Assembly: GCA_025056735.1 (NCBI GenBank)
Contig: JANWVR010000073.1
Location: forward strand, 37,496 to 101,495
Length of the DNA: 64,000 nucleotides
Origin: Saprospiraceae bacterium
Lineage (GTDB): Bacteria; Bacteroidota; Bacteroidia; Chitinophagales; Saprospiraceae
Reading direction: 5' to 3'
Shown: positions 8,544-17,250 of the stretch, one piece after another
Numbering within the stretch: the first letter of the stretch is position 1
Layout: the number at the start of each line of letters is the position of its first letter
Translations under genes and position numbers: made by a program
Notes under the pieces: model-generated
Databases searched by the model: none
Told to the model about the DNA's origin: nothing
The model's input: only the letters and a program-made list of their open reading frames with translations

Positions 8544-10484
8544 ATGAAGCGAGTTCTCTGGGTCGGCTTATGCGCCGCCGCATCTCTTCTTTTGTTAAGC
8601 CACATTTCCGAAGAAAAAGCGACCTACACCTCGCGCCTGATTGAACAACCGCTCCGGCAGCATTTTGAAGCGCAAAATGCACACTTCCGCAAGGCGCTTC
8701 TCGCGTTCAAAAGCCAGATTCAAAACACCAAAACGCCCAAGAAGGGCATGGAAAAGAAATGGTTAGATGCGTTCCGACAAATGCGTCTCGCTTACAAACG
8801 CATTGAACTTATCACTGCCTATTTCGATCCCTACAACACTGTCCAGCTGAATGGCCCGGCCATACCTAAGGCCGAATACGAGGGCCATCTGGCCACTTCG
8901 CGCCCCTCGTACAGCCTTCAGGTGATAGAAGAATTGCTCTGCGACGAAAACCCGGTGCAGCATCGGCAAGAATTGCTAAGCCTGACAGATAAAGCGCTGG
9001 CCTACCACGAGGACATGACCCAGGTGGTGCAGAAGTATCCATTAGAAGACTGGATGCTCTTCGACGCTATGCGCCAGCACTTGGTGCGCATTTGCGCGCT
9101 GGGTTTGGTGGGCTTCGACTCGCCAGTCTTGCTCCATTCGCTGCCAGAGACTGTCGTAGCACTGGAGGAAATGCTCTACGTAGTCCAACTATACGAGCCA
9201 CATCTGTTGGATGATAAAGAACCTTTACAGCAGCTACGTGCCCATCTACATCGGGCTATAGAAGCTGTAAATGCTGCCTCGTCCTTCGACGAATTTGACC
9301 GGGTGGCACTCATCCGCAATCATCTGTCGCCCTGCTGGCCCTGGCTGTACCGGCTTCAACAGGAACTGGGCATCGAACTGGTGGAGCAGCGCTATCCGTT
9401 CCACACGGCTTACAACCCACAGGCGAATGGCCTGTTTGCCTCCGATTTCCTCAAGCGCGGCTTTTTCAGCCGCGTGAAAACCCAAGCGCTCTCGCCAAAG
9501 GTAGTGGCTCTAGGGCGTTTGCTCTTTTTCGACCCAATTCTGTCCGGTAATGGAGAGCGCGCCTGTGCATCGTGTCACTTGCCCGAGCACGCCTTTGCCG
9601 AGCCAACGCGCTTCAGCCGGGCCTTTGAGCCGCAAGAACACTTAGAGCGCAACGCTCCTACACTTGTCAACGCCATTTACTCGCGGCTGTTCCAGACAGA
9701 CGGGCGCGCTTCCAGCATTGAGGAGCAGTTTCATCAGGTCATCATCAATGAGCGCGAAATGAACATTCGCGAAAACGAGGCCATCCAGCGCATAGCCGCC
9801 TCTGCCGAGTACCGTCGCCTCTTTCAGGAGGCCTTCGGCTTGCCTGAAGGCCAGCACCCTGATTTTGTTTTAATAAAAGCGGCCTTGAGTGCTTACGTGG
9901 AGTCGTTGACAGCCCTGAATTCGCCCATAGACCGCTACATGCGCGGCGAAACCGACCAGATAGACCCCGACGCCTACCGAGGCTTTAATCTGTTTTTGGG
10001 TAAGGCTAAATGCGCTACCTGTCATTTTATACCCTTGACCAATGGAACGGTGCCGCCTACGTTTCAGGAGACTGAAGTTGAAGTACTGGGCACGCCTGCT
10101 GAGAAAAACACGCCCAAAGTAAGCCCTGACCTGGGGCGGTTTAATATTGCCCATTTGGAGCAGCACCGCCATGCGTTTAAGACACCCACGGTGCGCAACG
10201 CCGCGCTGACGGCGCCTTACATGCACAACGGGGTGTTTAGTACATTGGAAGAACTCGTCCTCTTCTACAATCACGGCGGAGGCGCTGGCATGGGCATCGA
10301 ATTGGAGAACCAGACGCTGCCGCCAGACTCGCTGCACCTGAACGCCAGAGAGGTGCGTGCGTTGGTGCGTTTTATGGAAGCGCTGACCGATACTGCGGGC
10401 CTGACGCAGCGCCCTGTGCGCTTACCTGCCTTCGAGGGGGAACATGCGCACTGGAACAACCGGCCCATCGGCGGACGCTACTGA
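8544..10484 (+). CDS. Di-haem cytochrome c peroxidase (MauG/CcpA family) with imelysin-like N-terminal half
   Basis: A periplasmic di-haem c-type cytochrome that reduces hydrogen peroxide, or a MauG-like oxidase. Residues 1-20 are a signal peptide. Residues about 30-290 form a helical domain resembling imelysin-type proteins found fused to peroxidases in Bacteroidota. The peroxidase domain follows, with haem sites CASCH at 341-345 and CATCH at 490-494. The family's late segment (TPTVRNAALTAPYMHNGVF, then LVLFYNHGGG) supplies the second haem's axial region. Its length of 646 residues fits the fused form; bare CcpA has about 330. Its stop overlaps the convergent dehydratase gene by 7 bp. Unusually for a cytochrome gene, no electron-transfer partner is adjacent. 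Confidence 0.9.
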   Translation: MKRVLWVGLCAAASLLLLSHISEEKATYTSRLIEQPLRQHFEAQNAHFRKALLAFKSQIQNTKTPKKGMEKKWLDAFRQMRLAYKRIELITAYFDPYNTVQLNGPAIPKAEYEGHLATSRPSYSLQVIEELLCDENPVQHRQELLSLTDKALAYHEDMTQVVQKYPLEDWMLFDAMRQHLVRICALGLVGFDSPVLLHSLPETVVALEEMLYVVQLYEPHLLDDKEPLQQLRAHLHRAIEAVNAASSFDEFDRVALIRNHLSPCWPWLYRLQQELGIELVEQRYPFHTAYNPQANGLFASDFLKRGFFSRVKTQALSPKVVALGRLLFFDPILSGNGERACASCHLPEHAFAEPTRFSRAFEPQEHLERNAPTLVNAIYSRLFQTDGRASSIEEQFHQVIINEREMNIRENEAIQRIAASAEYRRLFQEAFGLPEGQHPDFVLIKAALSAYVESLTALNSPIDRYMRGETDQIDPDAYRGFNLFLGKAKCATCHFIPLTNGTVPPTFQETEVEVLGTPAEKNTPKVSPDLGRFNIAHLEQHRHAFKTPTVRNAALTAPYMHNGVFSTLEELVLFYNHGGGAGMGIELENQTLPPDSLHLNAREVRALVRFMEALTDTAGLTQRPVRLPAFEGEHAHWNNRPIGGRY

Positions 10485-12826
10485 GGCTCATCTACCGAGA
10501 ATTCTACGGCCCATTCCTGCGCCTGCTGCTCAGGGATGGGCCAATATTCTCGGAGGGATAGTGCTCCCTTGTGCTGTCGGAGTTTGCGAACAAACAGCTG
10601 CAGACTTAGCGGGCTATCGGCATCAAAAAACAGCGGCTCTTCGTCGCGCGCCCAGACGGCAGTGAAGTGGCGCGGAATGTTCAGGCGCGCCAGACGGGCT
10701 CGGATGGCTCGAAAGGTGGTGCTTTCAGAGGTGCGGATGGGGGGTATCCAGTCCATCCATATTGCCGGCTCGATGAGCCATCGGGCGCGGTCTAGCACCC
10801 ATCGGCCCTGGCGATGTCGCGGCCAATGCCATACACCCGTTTCGAGGGGAGTAGCCTGACGTTGAGGCGGCAGCAGAGCCTGTCGCGAGACGTAAGGCAC
10901 GCCTATGTGCCACAGCAGGCGCAGGACTGGCGGGCGCAATTCGGGCGCTTCTAACCCCAGGTCTGTGAGCGAAATGTGTTGCCCGCTGGGCGCATCGTAT
11001 AAAAAGGCTTCTCTGTTTTTGAAGCCTACGGCTAAGTGGCTGAGCAGGAAAATTTGCCCGTCGGGCAACGGTCGCGTGCGTCCGCCAGGCACGGCTAAGG
11101 CATCCTTCGCTAAAGGCGGCTGTAGGTTGGCGTTAGAATAGCCCTGCCACGGGAAGGCAATCTCGGCGATGTCATCCGCCTCTGCTTTCAGCCATTCCCG
11201 TAGCGTTTCGGTGAGCGCAGATGGAAACAGGTGTAGCCAGCGAGCGAGAAGCTTGCCCCCGCCCGGGTAAAGGGCATTGAGCACGGCGCCGGGTTGCCCG
11301 TCCTCCTCGAACACCTGAAACAGTGCGCCAATGCGTCGCGGATGGGGCGGTCGAATGTCGAGCGAAGGCTGTGGCCCGGCATCCGGTCTGCGCAGGAAGG
11401 CTTCGGCCAGCTCCAGAAAGTGCCCCGAGTGGCCTTCAACGATGCAGTTGTATGCAAAGGCCAGAAAATCCCGCCGCTCCGGCGGTAACTGAGCAGCAGG
11501 GCGTTTCTCCCAAATCAGCGCCAGTTCTGCCACGTACTCGTTAAAGGCAGGGAAGGGCGCCGATGCGCTGGCTACGTCTTCGTAAAAAAGTCGTTCGGCA
11601 GGCAGGGTAGGAGGGGCAACACCCCAGCGATGACAGTAAAGGCGCACGTTTACTGTCGTCTGCTGCTGGGTCTGCGCGGCTTCTGCCAACGGCTGATAGG
11701 GCAACGTACGCGCGGCCGTTCGCAGCCATTGCAGTAGTTCGAGCGTTGCCATTATACAGGGGGTCGAGGGCAAAAAGGCCAGGTAGCGGTACAGTTCGTC
11801 GCACCAGTGAGGTGAAAGGCCCAACACGGGCAGTTCCCATTCTAAAAAACCAGCGTCGAGGAGGTCGAGCACATAGCGCTCGGCGCGCTCCGGCGGCTGC
11901 TCGCTGGCCTCAGCCAATTGGGCGCAGAGCGCTTCGAATGCAGCCGAGCGCCCAGCGCTCAACAGCGCCTTTGCCACGAAAGACAAGGCCTCGTCAGCAG
12001 CCGCGCGCTGAAGGCGTTCGGCTTCGCCGTCGAAAAATAACCAGACATACTCTCGGGACGCGGGCTCGACAATACACGGATTGAGCCGCACGGATAACAA
12101 GCGATAGAAGGCTGGGTCTTGCAGGAGTGCGTCGTAGAGCAGAGGCAGCAGCGCGCTTTCGGGCGTGACAGCAATTTTTTCCATTAAAAACGGCGACTCC
12201 TGTTCAGCTGGAAGCGCCACAGTGGCCAACCGGCTTAGCGGGGTGGAGCGCGTGGCCATGCGCGTCAGGTATTGCAATACTGAAAAGGCCGTCTGGCGGT
12301 CCTTTTTGGTAAACTCCGACGTCGCACGGGCACTCCACGCGGGTAAGCAAGACAGCAGTTGGTGCGAACAAAAGAGTAGGGCGCGCTGGAAGTCCGGCAG
12401 CTGGGCCCATTCTTGCAGGCGCCGAAAGCTGTCTGGAACGACTCGCTCGTATTGCGCTGCAAAAGACTTTTGGGCTTCCTCTTGCGCGTGCCGTGCGCGG
12501 TTGAAGGCCTCAGCGGCGGCAGCGATATCTGCTGTTTCGGCGTGACTTTGCCATGCTGCCAGCGTGGCCTTCTCGGGTAGCCGCTGCTGTTGGTAGAAGG
12601 CTTTGCGCGCATTATAAACCGCCGTGCGCAGAGACGACTCAGGCAGGGCGGCCAGCGCTGCGTCGAAGGCATTTTGAAGCGTTTTACGTTGCGCTTCTAC
12701 TGCTTCCTCTGTGGCCCGAATAGCCTCCTCCCATGCCGCCCAACATCCACCTAGCGGCGCTAATGCTGAAAAGGGCAGCCTGGCCTGTCGAGCCACAGGG
12801 TATGGAAATATTCTGGAAAGAGCCAT
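10478..12826 (-). CDS. LanB-type lantibiotic dehydratase N-domain protein (orphan; no SpaB_C domain)
   Basis: A member of the lantibiotic dehydratase (Lant_dehydr_N) family, whose founders transfer glutamate from Glu-tRNA to Ser/Thr of a precursor peptide. Related short forms (PEARLs) add amino acids to peptide C-termini. The diagnostic segment is QYLTRMATRSTPLSRL at residues 185-200. Others are SVRLNPCIVEP, AVLNALYPGGGKLLARWL near 530 and the closing stretch IPRHFTAVW...FFDADSPLSLQLFVRKL near 725-760. It has 782 residues and ends there, with no SpaB_C elimination domain, so it would need a partner or be a PEARL-like ligase. No precursor peptide, LanC, protease or exporter is visible. It is the last gene of an accD-HsdR_N-THEP1-like run and begins 13 bases after the NTPase stop. 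The family is clear; the substrate is unknown. Confidence 0.75.
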   Translation of the reverse strand: MALSRIFPYPVARQARLPFSALAPLGGCWAAWEEAIRATEEAVEAQRKTLQNAFDAALAALPESSLRTAVYNARKAFYQQQRLPEKATLAAWQSHAETADIAAAAEAFNRARHAQEEAQKSFAAQYERVVPDSFRRLQEWAQLPDFQRALLFCSHQLLSCLPAWSARATSEFTKKDRQTAFSVLQYLTRMATRSTPLSRLATVALPAEQESPFLMEKIAVTPESALLPLLYDALLQDPAFYRLLSVRLNPCIVEPASREYVWLFFDGEAERLQRAAADEALSFVAKALLSAGRSAAFEALCAQLAEASEQPPERAERYVLDLLDAGFLEWELPVLGLSPHWCDELYRYLAFLPSTPCIMATLELLQWLRTAARTLPYQPLAEAAQTQQQTTVNVRLYCHRWGVAPPTLPAERLFYEDVASASAPFPAFNEYVAELALIWEKRPAAQLPPERRDFLAFAYNCIVEGHSGHFLELAEAFLRRPDAGPQPSLDIRPPHPRRIGALFQVFEEDGQPGAVLNALYPGGGKLLARWLHLFPSALTETLREWLKAEADDIAEIAFPWQGYSNANLQPPLAKDALAVPGGRTRPLPDGQIFLLSHLAVGFKNREAFLYDAPSGQHISLTDLGLEAPELRPPVLRLLWHIGVPYVSRQALLPPQRQATPLETGVWHWPRHRQGRWVLDRARWLIEPAIWMDWIPPIRTSESTTFRAIRARLARLNIPRHFTAVWARDEEPLFFDADSPLSLQLFVRKLRQHKGALSLREYWPIPEQQAQEWAVEFSVDEPQ

Positions 12827-12839
12827 CTTAAGCGCAAGT

Positions 12840-13343
12840 TCAGGCGATAGCTGCTAGTTCCTCCAGGCTACTTAGTACTCGCGCGCCGTGCAGCCCGTAT
12901 TTTTCCACCACATCGAAGAGCAATTCGCTGCGCACTACCAGCAGCAGACGACCAGGGTATTCGCCCGATTTCCACATGTGCACCACCTGACTCAAAGCAG
13001 GCTCATGGCCCAAACCTTGAAGTTCTAATTTGCCCACTTCATCCACCACCAACCAGGGTGTTGGCAGGCGCGCGTCGCTCAGGAGCGTCTGATGTGCCAG
13101 AGCGAAGGCCGACGCTTTGAATTGGTATCGGCAAATGGTGACCACGGCTTCATCGGCAGACTCCTTCACTTGAAACGGATGCCATTGACGGTCGCGCAGG
13201 GTGAGCAGGTAGCGCAAGCCATCGTCGAGGTCGGGCGCCAGAAAGCCGCCCAGGTCTGTGCGGCCTTTAGCCCAGGCCATCAGGGCCGTCGTTTTTCCGG
13301 AGTGTACCGGTGCGCTATACAGGTAGAGGTTGGGCAAAGTCAT
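12840..13343 (-). CDS. THEP1-like P-loop nucleoside-triphosphatase
   Basis: A small cytoplasmic NTPase of the NTPase_1/THEP1 family (167 residues, the usual family size). Walker A is SAPVHSGKTT at residues 10-19 and Walker B is WLVVDEVGKLEL at 97-108, the characteristic 'DE-GK-EL' form. Members hydrolyse NTPs in vitro, but their cellular role is poorly known. Its ATG overlaps the stop of the preceding nuclease-like gene by 4 bp (ATGA), showing translational coupling. The dehydratase gene follows 13 bp later. Confidence 0.8.
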   Translation of the reverse strand: MTLPNLYLYSAPVHSGKTTALMAWAKGRTDLGGFLAPDLDDGLRYLLTLRDRQWHPFQVKESADEAVVTICRYQFKASAFALAHQTLLSDARLPTPWLVVDEVGKLELQGLGHEPALSQVVHMWKSGEYPGRLLLVVRSELLFDVVEKYGLHGARVLSSLEELAAIA

Positions 13344-13834
13344 GGCAAGTCTTTCGCACGGGTAGGTTTCTGAGCGTTTTGCAACGGATATTCTGGGAAA
13401 TCGTTTAAGAAGGCAAAGGCGCCGTGTTCAGAGTCTAACTGTGCACAGAAAGTTGCTTCTCCGTTAGTTATGGCCAGAAAAGGCGCCCGAAAGGTCAGGT
13501 TGTAACGAGCCACTTGTTCGAAGGTGGTCTGGGTGAGCGGCACCTTGGGTGATTTACACTCGACGAGAAGCCAGGGTTGAAGATGAGGATCGAACACAGC
13601 GATGTCGCAGCGGCGGGGCATTCCATTGAGAAGCAGGCCGATTTCAACTCGTATATGGCTGGGCGGATATTGCTTGGTGTGCAACAGATATTGCACGACG
13701 AGCTGGCGCAAGCCCTCTTCGGGCGTAAGGGTTACGTGTTTTCGGCGAATGGGGTCAAAGACAAACACCTGGCCGTCTTTTTCGGAGCGGCGCAGCCGGG
13801 AGTGGTATGTCCAGAAGTCGAGTTGGAGGAGCAT
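13340..13834 (-). CDS. HsdR_N-like PD-(D/E)xK nuclease domain protein
   Basis: A 164-residue protein matching the N-terminal nuclease domain of type I restriction R subunits (HSDR_N_2). The catalytic pattern is visible: RCDIAVFD with D77, then WLLVECKSP with E92 and K94. The helicase part of HsdR is absent, and no HsdM or HsdS is nearby, so it is not part of a restriction system. Stand-alone forms like this are common in Bacteroidota, often beside housekeeping genes, and their role is unknown. It starts 11 bp after the accD stop and overlaps the NTPase start by 4 bp, so it is probably transcribed with both. Confidence 0.8.
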   Translation of the reverse strand: MLLQLDFWTYHSRLRRSEKDGQVFVFDPIRRKHVTLTPEEGLRQLVVQYLLHTKQYPPSHIRVEIGLLLNGMPRRCDIAVFDPHLQPWLLVECKSPKVPLTQTTFEQVARYNLTFRAPFLAITNGEATFCAQLDSEHGAFAFLNDFPEYPLQNAQKPTRAKDLP

Positions 13835-13845
13835 GACCTAAGTTG

Positions 13846-14703
13846 TCAGGCGCGATGAGCCTGGGCGAACATATCGAGCAGGTCTTTGAGCGTGTCGCGC
13901 AGGTCTTTGCGGTTAACGACGAGGTCTACGAAGCCGTGTTCGAGCAAGAATTCGGCGGTTTGGAATCCTTCGGGCAGGTCGCGTTTGATGGTTTCGCGGA
14001 TAACGCGCGGCCCTGCAAAGCCAATGAGTGCGCCTGGTTCGGCTAAGTTCACATCGCCCAGCATGGCATAGGAGGCAGTTACACCTCCGGTAGTGGGGTC
14101 AGTCATGAGCGAGATGTAGGGCAGGCGGGCTCTGGCCAGCAGGGTTAGTTTGGCGCTGGTTTTGGCCATTTGCATCAGCGAGAAGGCGCTTTCCATCATG
14201 CGTGCGCCGCCTGATTTGGAAATAATTAGCAGTGCCGCACGCTTTTCGATGGCGCGGTCAATGGCGCGAGCAATTTTTTCACCCACCACCGAACCCATCG
14301 AACCACCGATGAAGCGGAAGTCCATAGCAGCGATGATGACGGGATTGCCACCGATGTTGCCCTCAGCCACTGCAATTGCTTCCGTCAGGCCTGTTTTAGC
14401 CATGCTCTCCTCCAAACGCTTGCTGTAAGGCTTTAAATCCACAAAATTGAGCGCGTCCACTGAGGCCAATTCGTCAAAAAGGCGCGTGTATTGCTTACTA
14501 TCGAAGAGCATGTCGAAGTATTCCCTCGACCCGATGGCTGTGTGGTAGTCGCATTTCGGGCATTTAAAGAAGTTCTCGCGCAGCGCCTTGGTGGTGCTGG
14601 TTTCCTTACATTTTTTGCATTGAAACCATAGACCCTCGGGAACGTCTTTTTTGGCTTTTGTGGCGGTGGAGATGCCTTCTTTAAGTCGTTTAAACCAGCT
14701 CAT
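13846..14703 (-). CDS. accD: Acetyl-CoA carboxylase carboxyltransferase subunit beta
   Basis: AccD transfers the carboxyl group from biotin to acetyl-CoA to form malonyl-CoA, the first step of fatty acid synthesis, in complex with AccA. The ATG at 14703 (MSWFKRLKEG) is chosen over the frame's first ATG at 14805 because the family starts this way and because a promoter -7 element lies at 14758-14765, inside the longer form. The zinc finger CKKC...CPKC is near residues 27-50. The crotonase-like core includes GGSMGSVVGEKI, SGGARMMES and SLMTDPTTGGVTASYAMLGD. It has 285 residues, normal for AccD. It heads the run into the nuclease-like, NTPase and LanB-like genes. Confidence 0.97.
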   Translation of the reverse strand: MSWFKRLKEGISTATKAKKDVPEGLWFQCKKCKETSTTKALRENFFKCPKCDYHTAIGSREYFDMLFDSKQYTRLFDELASVDALNFVDLKPYSKRLEESMAKTGLTEAIAVAEGNIGGNPVIIAAMDFRFIGGSMGSVVGEKIARAIDRAIEKRAALLIISKSGGARMMESAFSLMQMAKTSAKLTLLARARLPYISLMTDPTTGGVTASYAMLGDVNLAEPGALIGFAGPRVIRETIKRDLPEGFQTAEFLLEHGFVDLVVNRKDLRDTLKDLLDMFAQAHRA

Positions 14704-14757
14704 ACAACTACAGTTCGTGAAAGGAAACAGGGTGGGTGCTTTCTTAGATACGGCCTG

Positions 14758-14765
14758 CAAAGATA
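14758..14765 (-). promoter_or_regulatory. Promoter -7 element for accD
   Basis: The minus strand reads TATCTTTG, an exact TAnnTTTG match, about 55 bases before the accD ATG. No clear TTTG sits 19 bases upstream. The position supports the shorter accD start. Confidence 0.5.
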
Positions 14766-14882
14766 CATTAAACATAGGCCTGTGGCAGCATCTTTGCTTA
14801 TGCAACGCCTGTTTCGGCTCCCGATGCGCTGTGCTCTGCCAACCTTACTTACCTTCGCGCTGTTTACTCCGCAAAATGCGGT

Positions 14883-16013
14883 GTGGTCAAGTCCGCGTCG
14901 CTGAAACTTGTGATAAAGAAAACGCTGCTCATATCTTCATCGCCCATCTCTGCGCCTCGTGCTGCCTTAGACAACGGCGCGAATACCTACGCCCACCACG
15001 TGCATGCTTTGCCGATTGCTTTTGCTGAGCCGCCTGCTAACCTGCGCTTAGAAGACATTAAACAACCTATCCTGACCGAGCTCGCCACCTTTGAAAAGCG
15101 CTTCCGAGACTCTATGCGCAGCGATGTTCCGCTTCTGGATAGAATCACCTGGTACATCGTCCGTAGCAAAGGCAAACAGGTGCGGCCTATGCTTGTTCTT
15201 TTGAGCGCGCGCCTTTTTGGCGCCATCAACGAGGCCTCCTACACGGCCGCCGCATTGGTCGAACTGCTTCATACGGCCACCTTAGTGCACGATGATGTCG
15301 TAGACGACGCTCACCAGCGCCGCGGCTTTTTCTCCATCAATGCCCTCTGGAAGAACAAAATCGCTGTCCTTGTAGGGGATTTTTTGCTATCCAAAGGCCT
15401 ATTGCTCAGTATCCAACAACAGCAATTTCAACTCTTAGAAATCGTCAGCCGTGCCGTCAAGGAAATGGCCGAAGGAGAGCTGTTGCAAATGGAAAAAGCG
15501 CGGCGCTTAGACATTGAGGAGGATATTTATTACGACATCATTCGCCAAAAAACAGCCTCCCTCATCGCCGCTGCGTGTAGTGCCGGCGCGGCCAGCACCA
15601 CTGCTGACGCCGATATGATCGAGCGCCTCCGCCTCTTCGGCGAAAAAATGGGCATGGCCTTCCAAATTCGCGACGACCTGTTCGATTTTGGCGAAGACGT
15701 AGACATTGGCAAACCCACCGGTATAGACATCAAGGAGAAAAAAATGACTCTGCCACTTATCTATGCTTTGCACACTGCCGATCGCTCTGTGCGCCGACGC
15801 ATCATCAATATCGTGCGCAACGAAAGCGAAAAGGCCGAAAAAGTGGCCGAAGTCATCCAGTTCGTCCGCCAAAGCGGCGGCCTGGCGTATGCTCAGGAGG
15901 CCATGCGGCGCTTCCGCCGCGAAGCGTTGGAAATCCTGCATGGAACCCCCGACAACGACGCCCGTACCGCCCTGCGCGACCTGCTGTTCTTCGCTACCGA
16001 GCGAAATCGGTAG
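14883..16013 (+). CDS. All-trans polyprenyl diphosphate synthase
   Basis: A class 1 prenyltransferase (IspB/octaprenyl-type) that condenses isopentenyl diphosphate units onto an allylic primer, probably for the menaquinone side chain. It has GKQVRPMLVLLSARLFG, the first Asp-rich motif DDVVDD (residues 137-142 of the longest form) and the second, RDDLFDF. The start shown is a GTG giving 376 residues. The family normally begins just before the segment LEDIKQPI (residue 56), so the true start is probably later, for example the GTG at 15000 (337 residues); no ATG fits. It is divergent from accD and ends 1 bp before the convergent dioxygenase gene. Chain length cannot be told by eye. Confidence 0.92.
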   Translation: MVKSASLKLVIKKTLLISSSPISAPRAALDNGANTYAHHVHALPIAFAEPPANLRLEDIKQPILTELATFEKRFRDSMRSDVPLLDRITWYIVRSKGKQVRPMLVLLSARLFGAINEASYTAAALVELLHTATLVHDDVVDDAHQRRGFFSINALWKNKIAVLVGDFLLSKGLLLSIQQQQFQLLEIVSRAVKEMAEGELLQMEKARRLDIEEDIYYDIIRQKTASLIAAACSAGAASTTADADMIERLRLFGEKMGMAFQIRDDLFDFGEDVDIGKPTGIDIKEKKMTLPLIYALHTADRSVRRRIINIVRNESEKAEKVAEVIQFVRQSGGLAYAQEAMRRFRREALEILHGTPDNDARTALRDLLFFATERNR

Positions 16014-16014
16014 C

Positions 16015-16530
16015 CTACAGCTCCATGACCGCTCCGCACTTTTTGCAGGTGCGCGCTTCGAGGTTGTTTTTGAAGGCCTCAATAGCGGCTTTTATCTGCG
16101 TGCCGATGTCGGTCAATGGGAAGCCGGCCTCGTGCAGCAGGTTGCCGCAACCCTCACAAAACCACATCAGTTTGTCAATTTCGCCCGGCCGGCGCGTGCG
16201 CTCCATCACCAACCCAATGGTGTCAGCCGGGCGCTGCGGCGAGTGCGGAACGCGCGCAGGCAGGAGGAACATCTCACCCTCGCGGATATCAATCGTCTCG
16301 GGCTTGCCCTCTTCGTTGATGATTTTGACCTGGATGTCGCCTTTTAGTTGATAAAACCACTCTTCGCCCTCTTCCCAGTGGTAGTCTTTGCGCCCGTTGG
16401 GGCCGCCGACAATCATAACAATAAAATCTTTGTTGCCCACATAGAGCTGTTTGTTGCCCACTGGCGGCTGCAAAAGGTGGCGGTTTTCGTCAATCCAGCG
16501 TTGCAAGTTGAACGGTTTTGCGATAGCCAT
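16015..16530 (-). CDS. nbaC: 3-hydroxyanthranilate 3,4-dioxygenase
   Basis: A cupin dioxygenase that opens the ring of 3-hydroxyanthranilate in the kynurenine pathway, leading to quinolinate and NAD or to catabolism. The iron ligands H51, E57 and H96 are at the expected places (DYHWEEGEEWFYQ, then PHSPQR). The C-terminal rubredoxin-like knuckle with C125, C128, C162 and C165 is intact, as in bacterial enzymes. The length of 171 residues is typical. No other kynurenine genes are in the window. It follows gmhA on the same strand after an 85-bp gap. Confidence 0.93.
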   Translation of the reverse strand: MAIAKPFNLQRWIDENRHLLQPPVGNKQLYVGNKDFIVMIVGGPNGRKDYHWEEGEEWFYQLKGDIQVKIINEEGKPETIDIREGEMFLLPARVPHSPQRPADTIGLVMERTRRPGEIDKLMWFCEGCGNLLHEAGFPLTDIGTQIKAAIEAFKNNLEARTCKKCGAVMEL

Positions 16531-16615
16531 AGCACAGTGTTCGTTTGAGCCAAAGTATAAAGTGCAATTTCGCGAGCAAACTTACGCCAAAGCCGTCTCT
16601 TAAGGGGGAGAGAGG

Positions 16616-17230
16616 CTAATTGCATTTTTCGGCAGGCGGTTGAAAGAGCCCTTTCTCCAACACTTCACACCAGATATGCCCGATGAGAATATGGCACTCT
16701 TGAATGCGCGGCGTATCGGAAGAAGGGACCTGAAGGCAAAGGGGGCAACATGTAGCCAGTTTTCCGCCTGAAGCGCCGGTAAGGCCTATGACGCTCATGC
16801 CTACTTCCACAGCTTTCTGCACAGCGCGCAATACAGAGGGCGAATTGCCTGAGGTACTGATGGCTATTAGAACGTCGCCTGGGCGTCCAGCGGCCTCTAC
16901 CATGCGGGCGAATACCTCGTTGTAGCCGTAGTCGTTGGCCACGGCGGTCAGGTATGAAGTGTTGACGTGCAGGGCCTCGGCATACAACGGCGGTCGGTCG
17001 AAATAAAAGCGGCCCGAAAGCTCAGCGGCGATGTGTTGCGCGTCGGCAGCGCTGCCTCCATTGCCGCATAGGAGTACTTTGCCGCCGCTCTGGTAGGTTT
17101 GCAAAAGCATTTGGGCCGCCTGTTCAATCTTAGAAAGCAGGACGGCATCTTCTAAGAGGGCTTGCTTGGCGGCTATGCTGGCCTGGATGGCCTGCCGGGC
17201 GGTGTGGCTGGCATCAGAGATGGATGGCAT
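16616..17230 (-). CDS. gmhA: Phosphoheptose isomerase (sedoheptulose 7-phosphate isomerase)
   Basis: A SIS-domain isomerase that converts sedoheptulose 7-phosphate to glycero-manno-heptose 7-phosphate for lipopolysaccharide core heptose. The ATG at 17230 (MPSISDASHT) fits the family; an upstream in-frame ATG at 17311 would overlap the preceding gene by 61 bp. Key segments are LLCGNGGSAADAQHIAAELSGR, AVANDYGYNEVFARMV, ISTSGNSPSVLRAV and the late RIQECHILIGHIWCEVLE, with the family's active-site Glu and His. It has 204 residues. It follows the class 1 isoprenoid-like gene by 20 bp in a five-gene minus-strand run. Confidence 0.92.
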   Translation of the reverse strand: MPSISDASHTARQAIQASIAAKQALLEDAVLLSKIEQAAQMLLQTYQSGGKVLLCGNGGSAADAQHIAAELSGRFYFDRPPLYAEALHVNTSYLTAVANDYGYNEVFARMVEAAGRPGDVLIAISTSGNSPSVLRAVQKAVEVGMSVIGLTGASGGKLATCCPLCLQVPSSDTPRIQECHILIGHIWCEVLEKGLFQPPAEKCN

Positions 17231-17250
17231 GAACAATAGAAAGGGTGTGG

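Noticed and set aside
13340..13834. Type I restriction-modification system
   Set aside because: Only the R-subunit nuclease domain is present; there is no helicase part, methylase or specificity subunit nearby.
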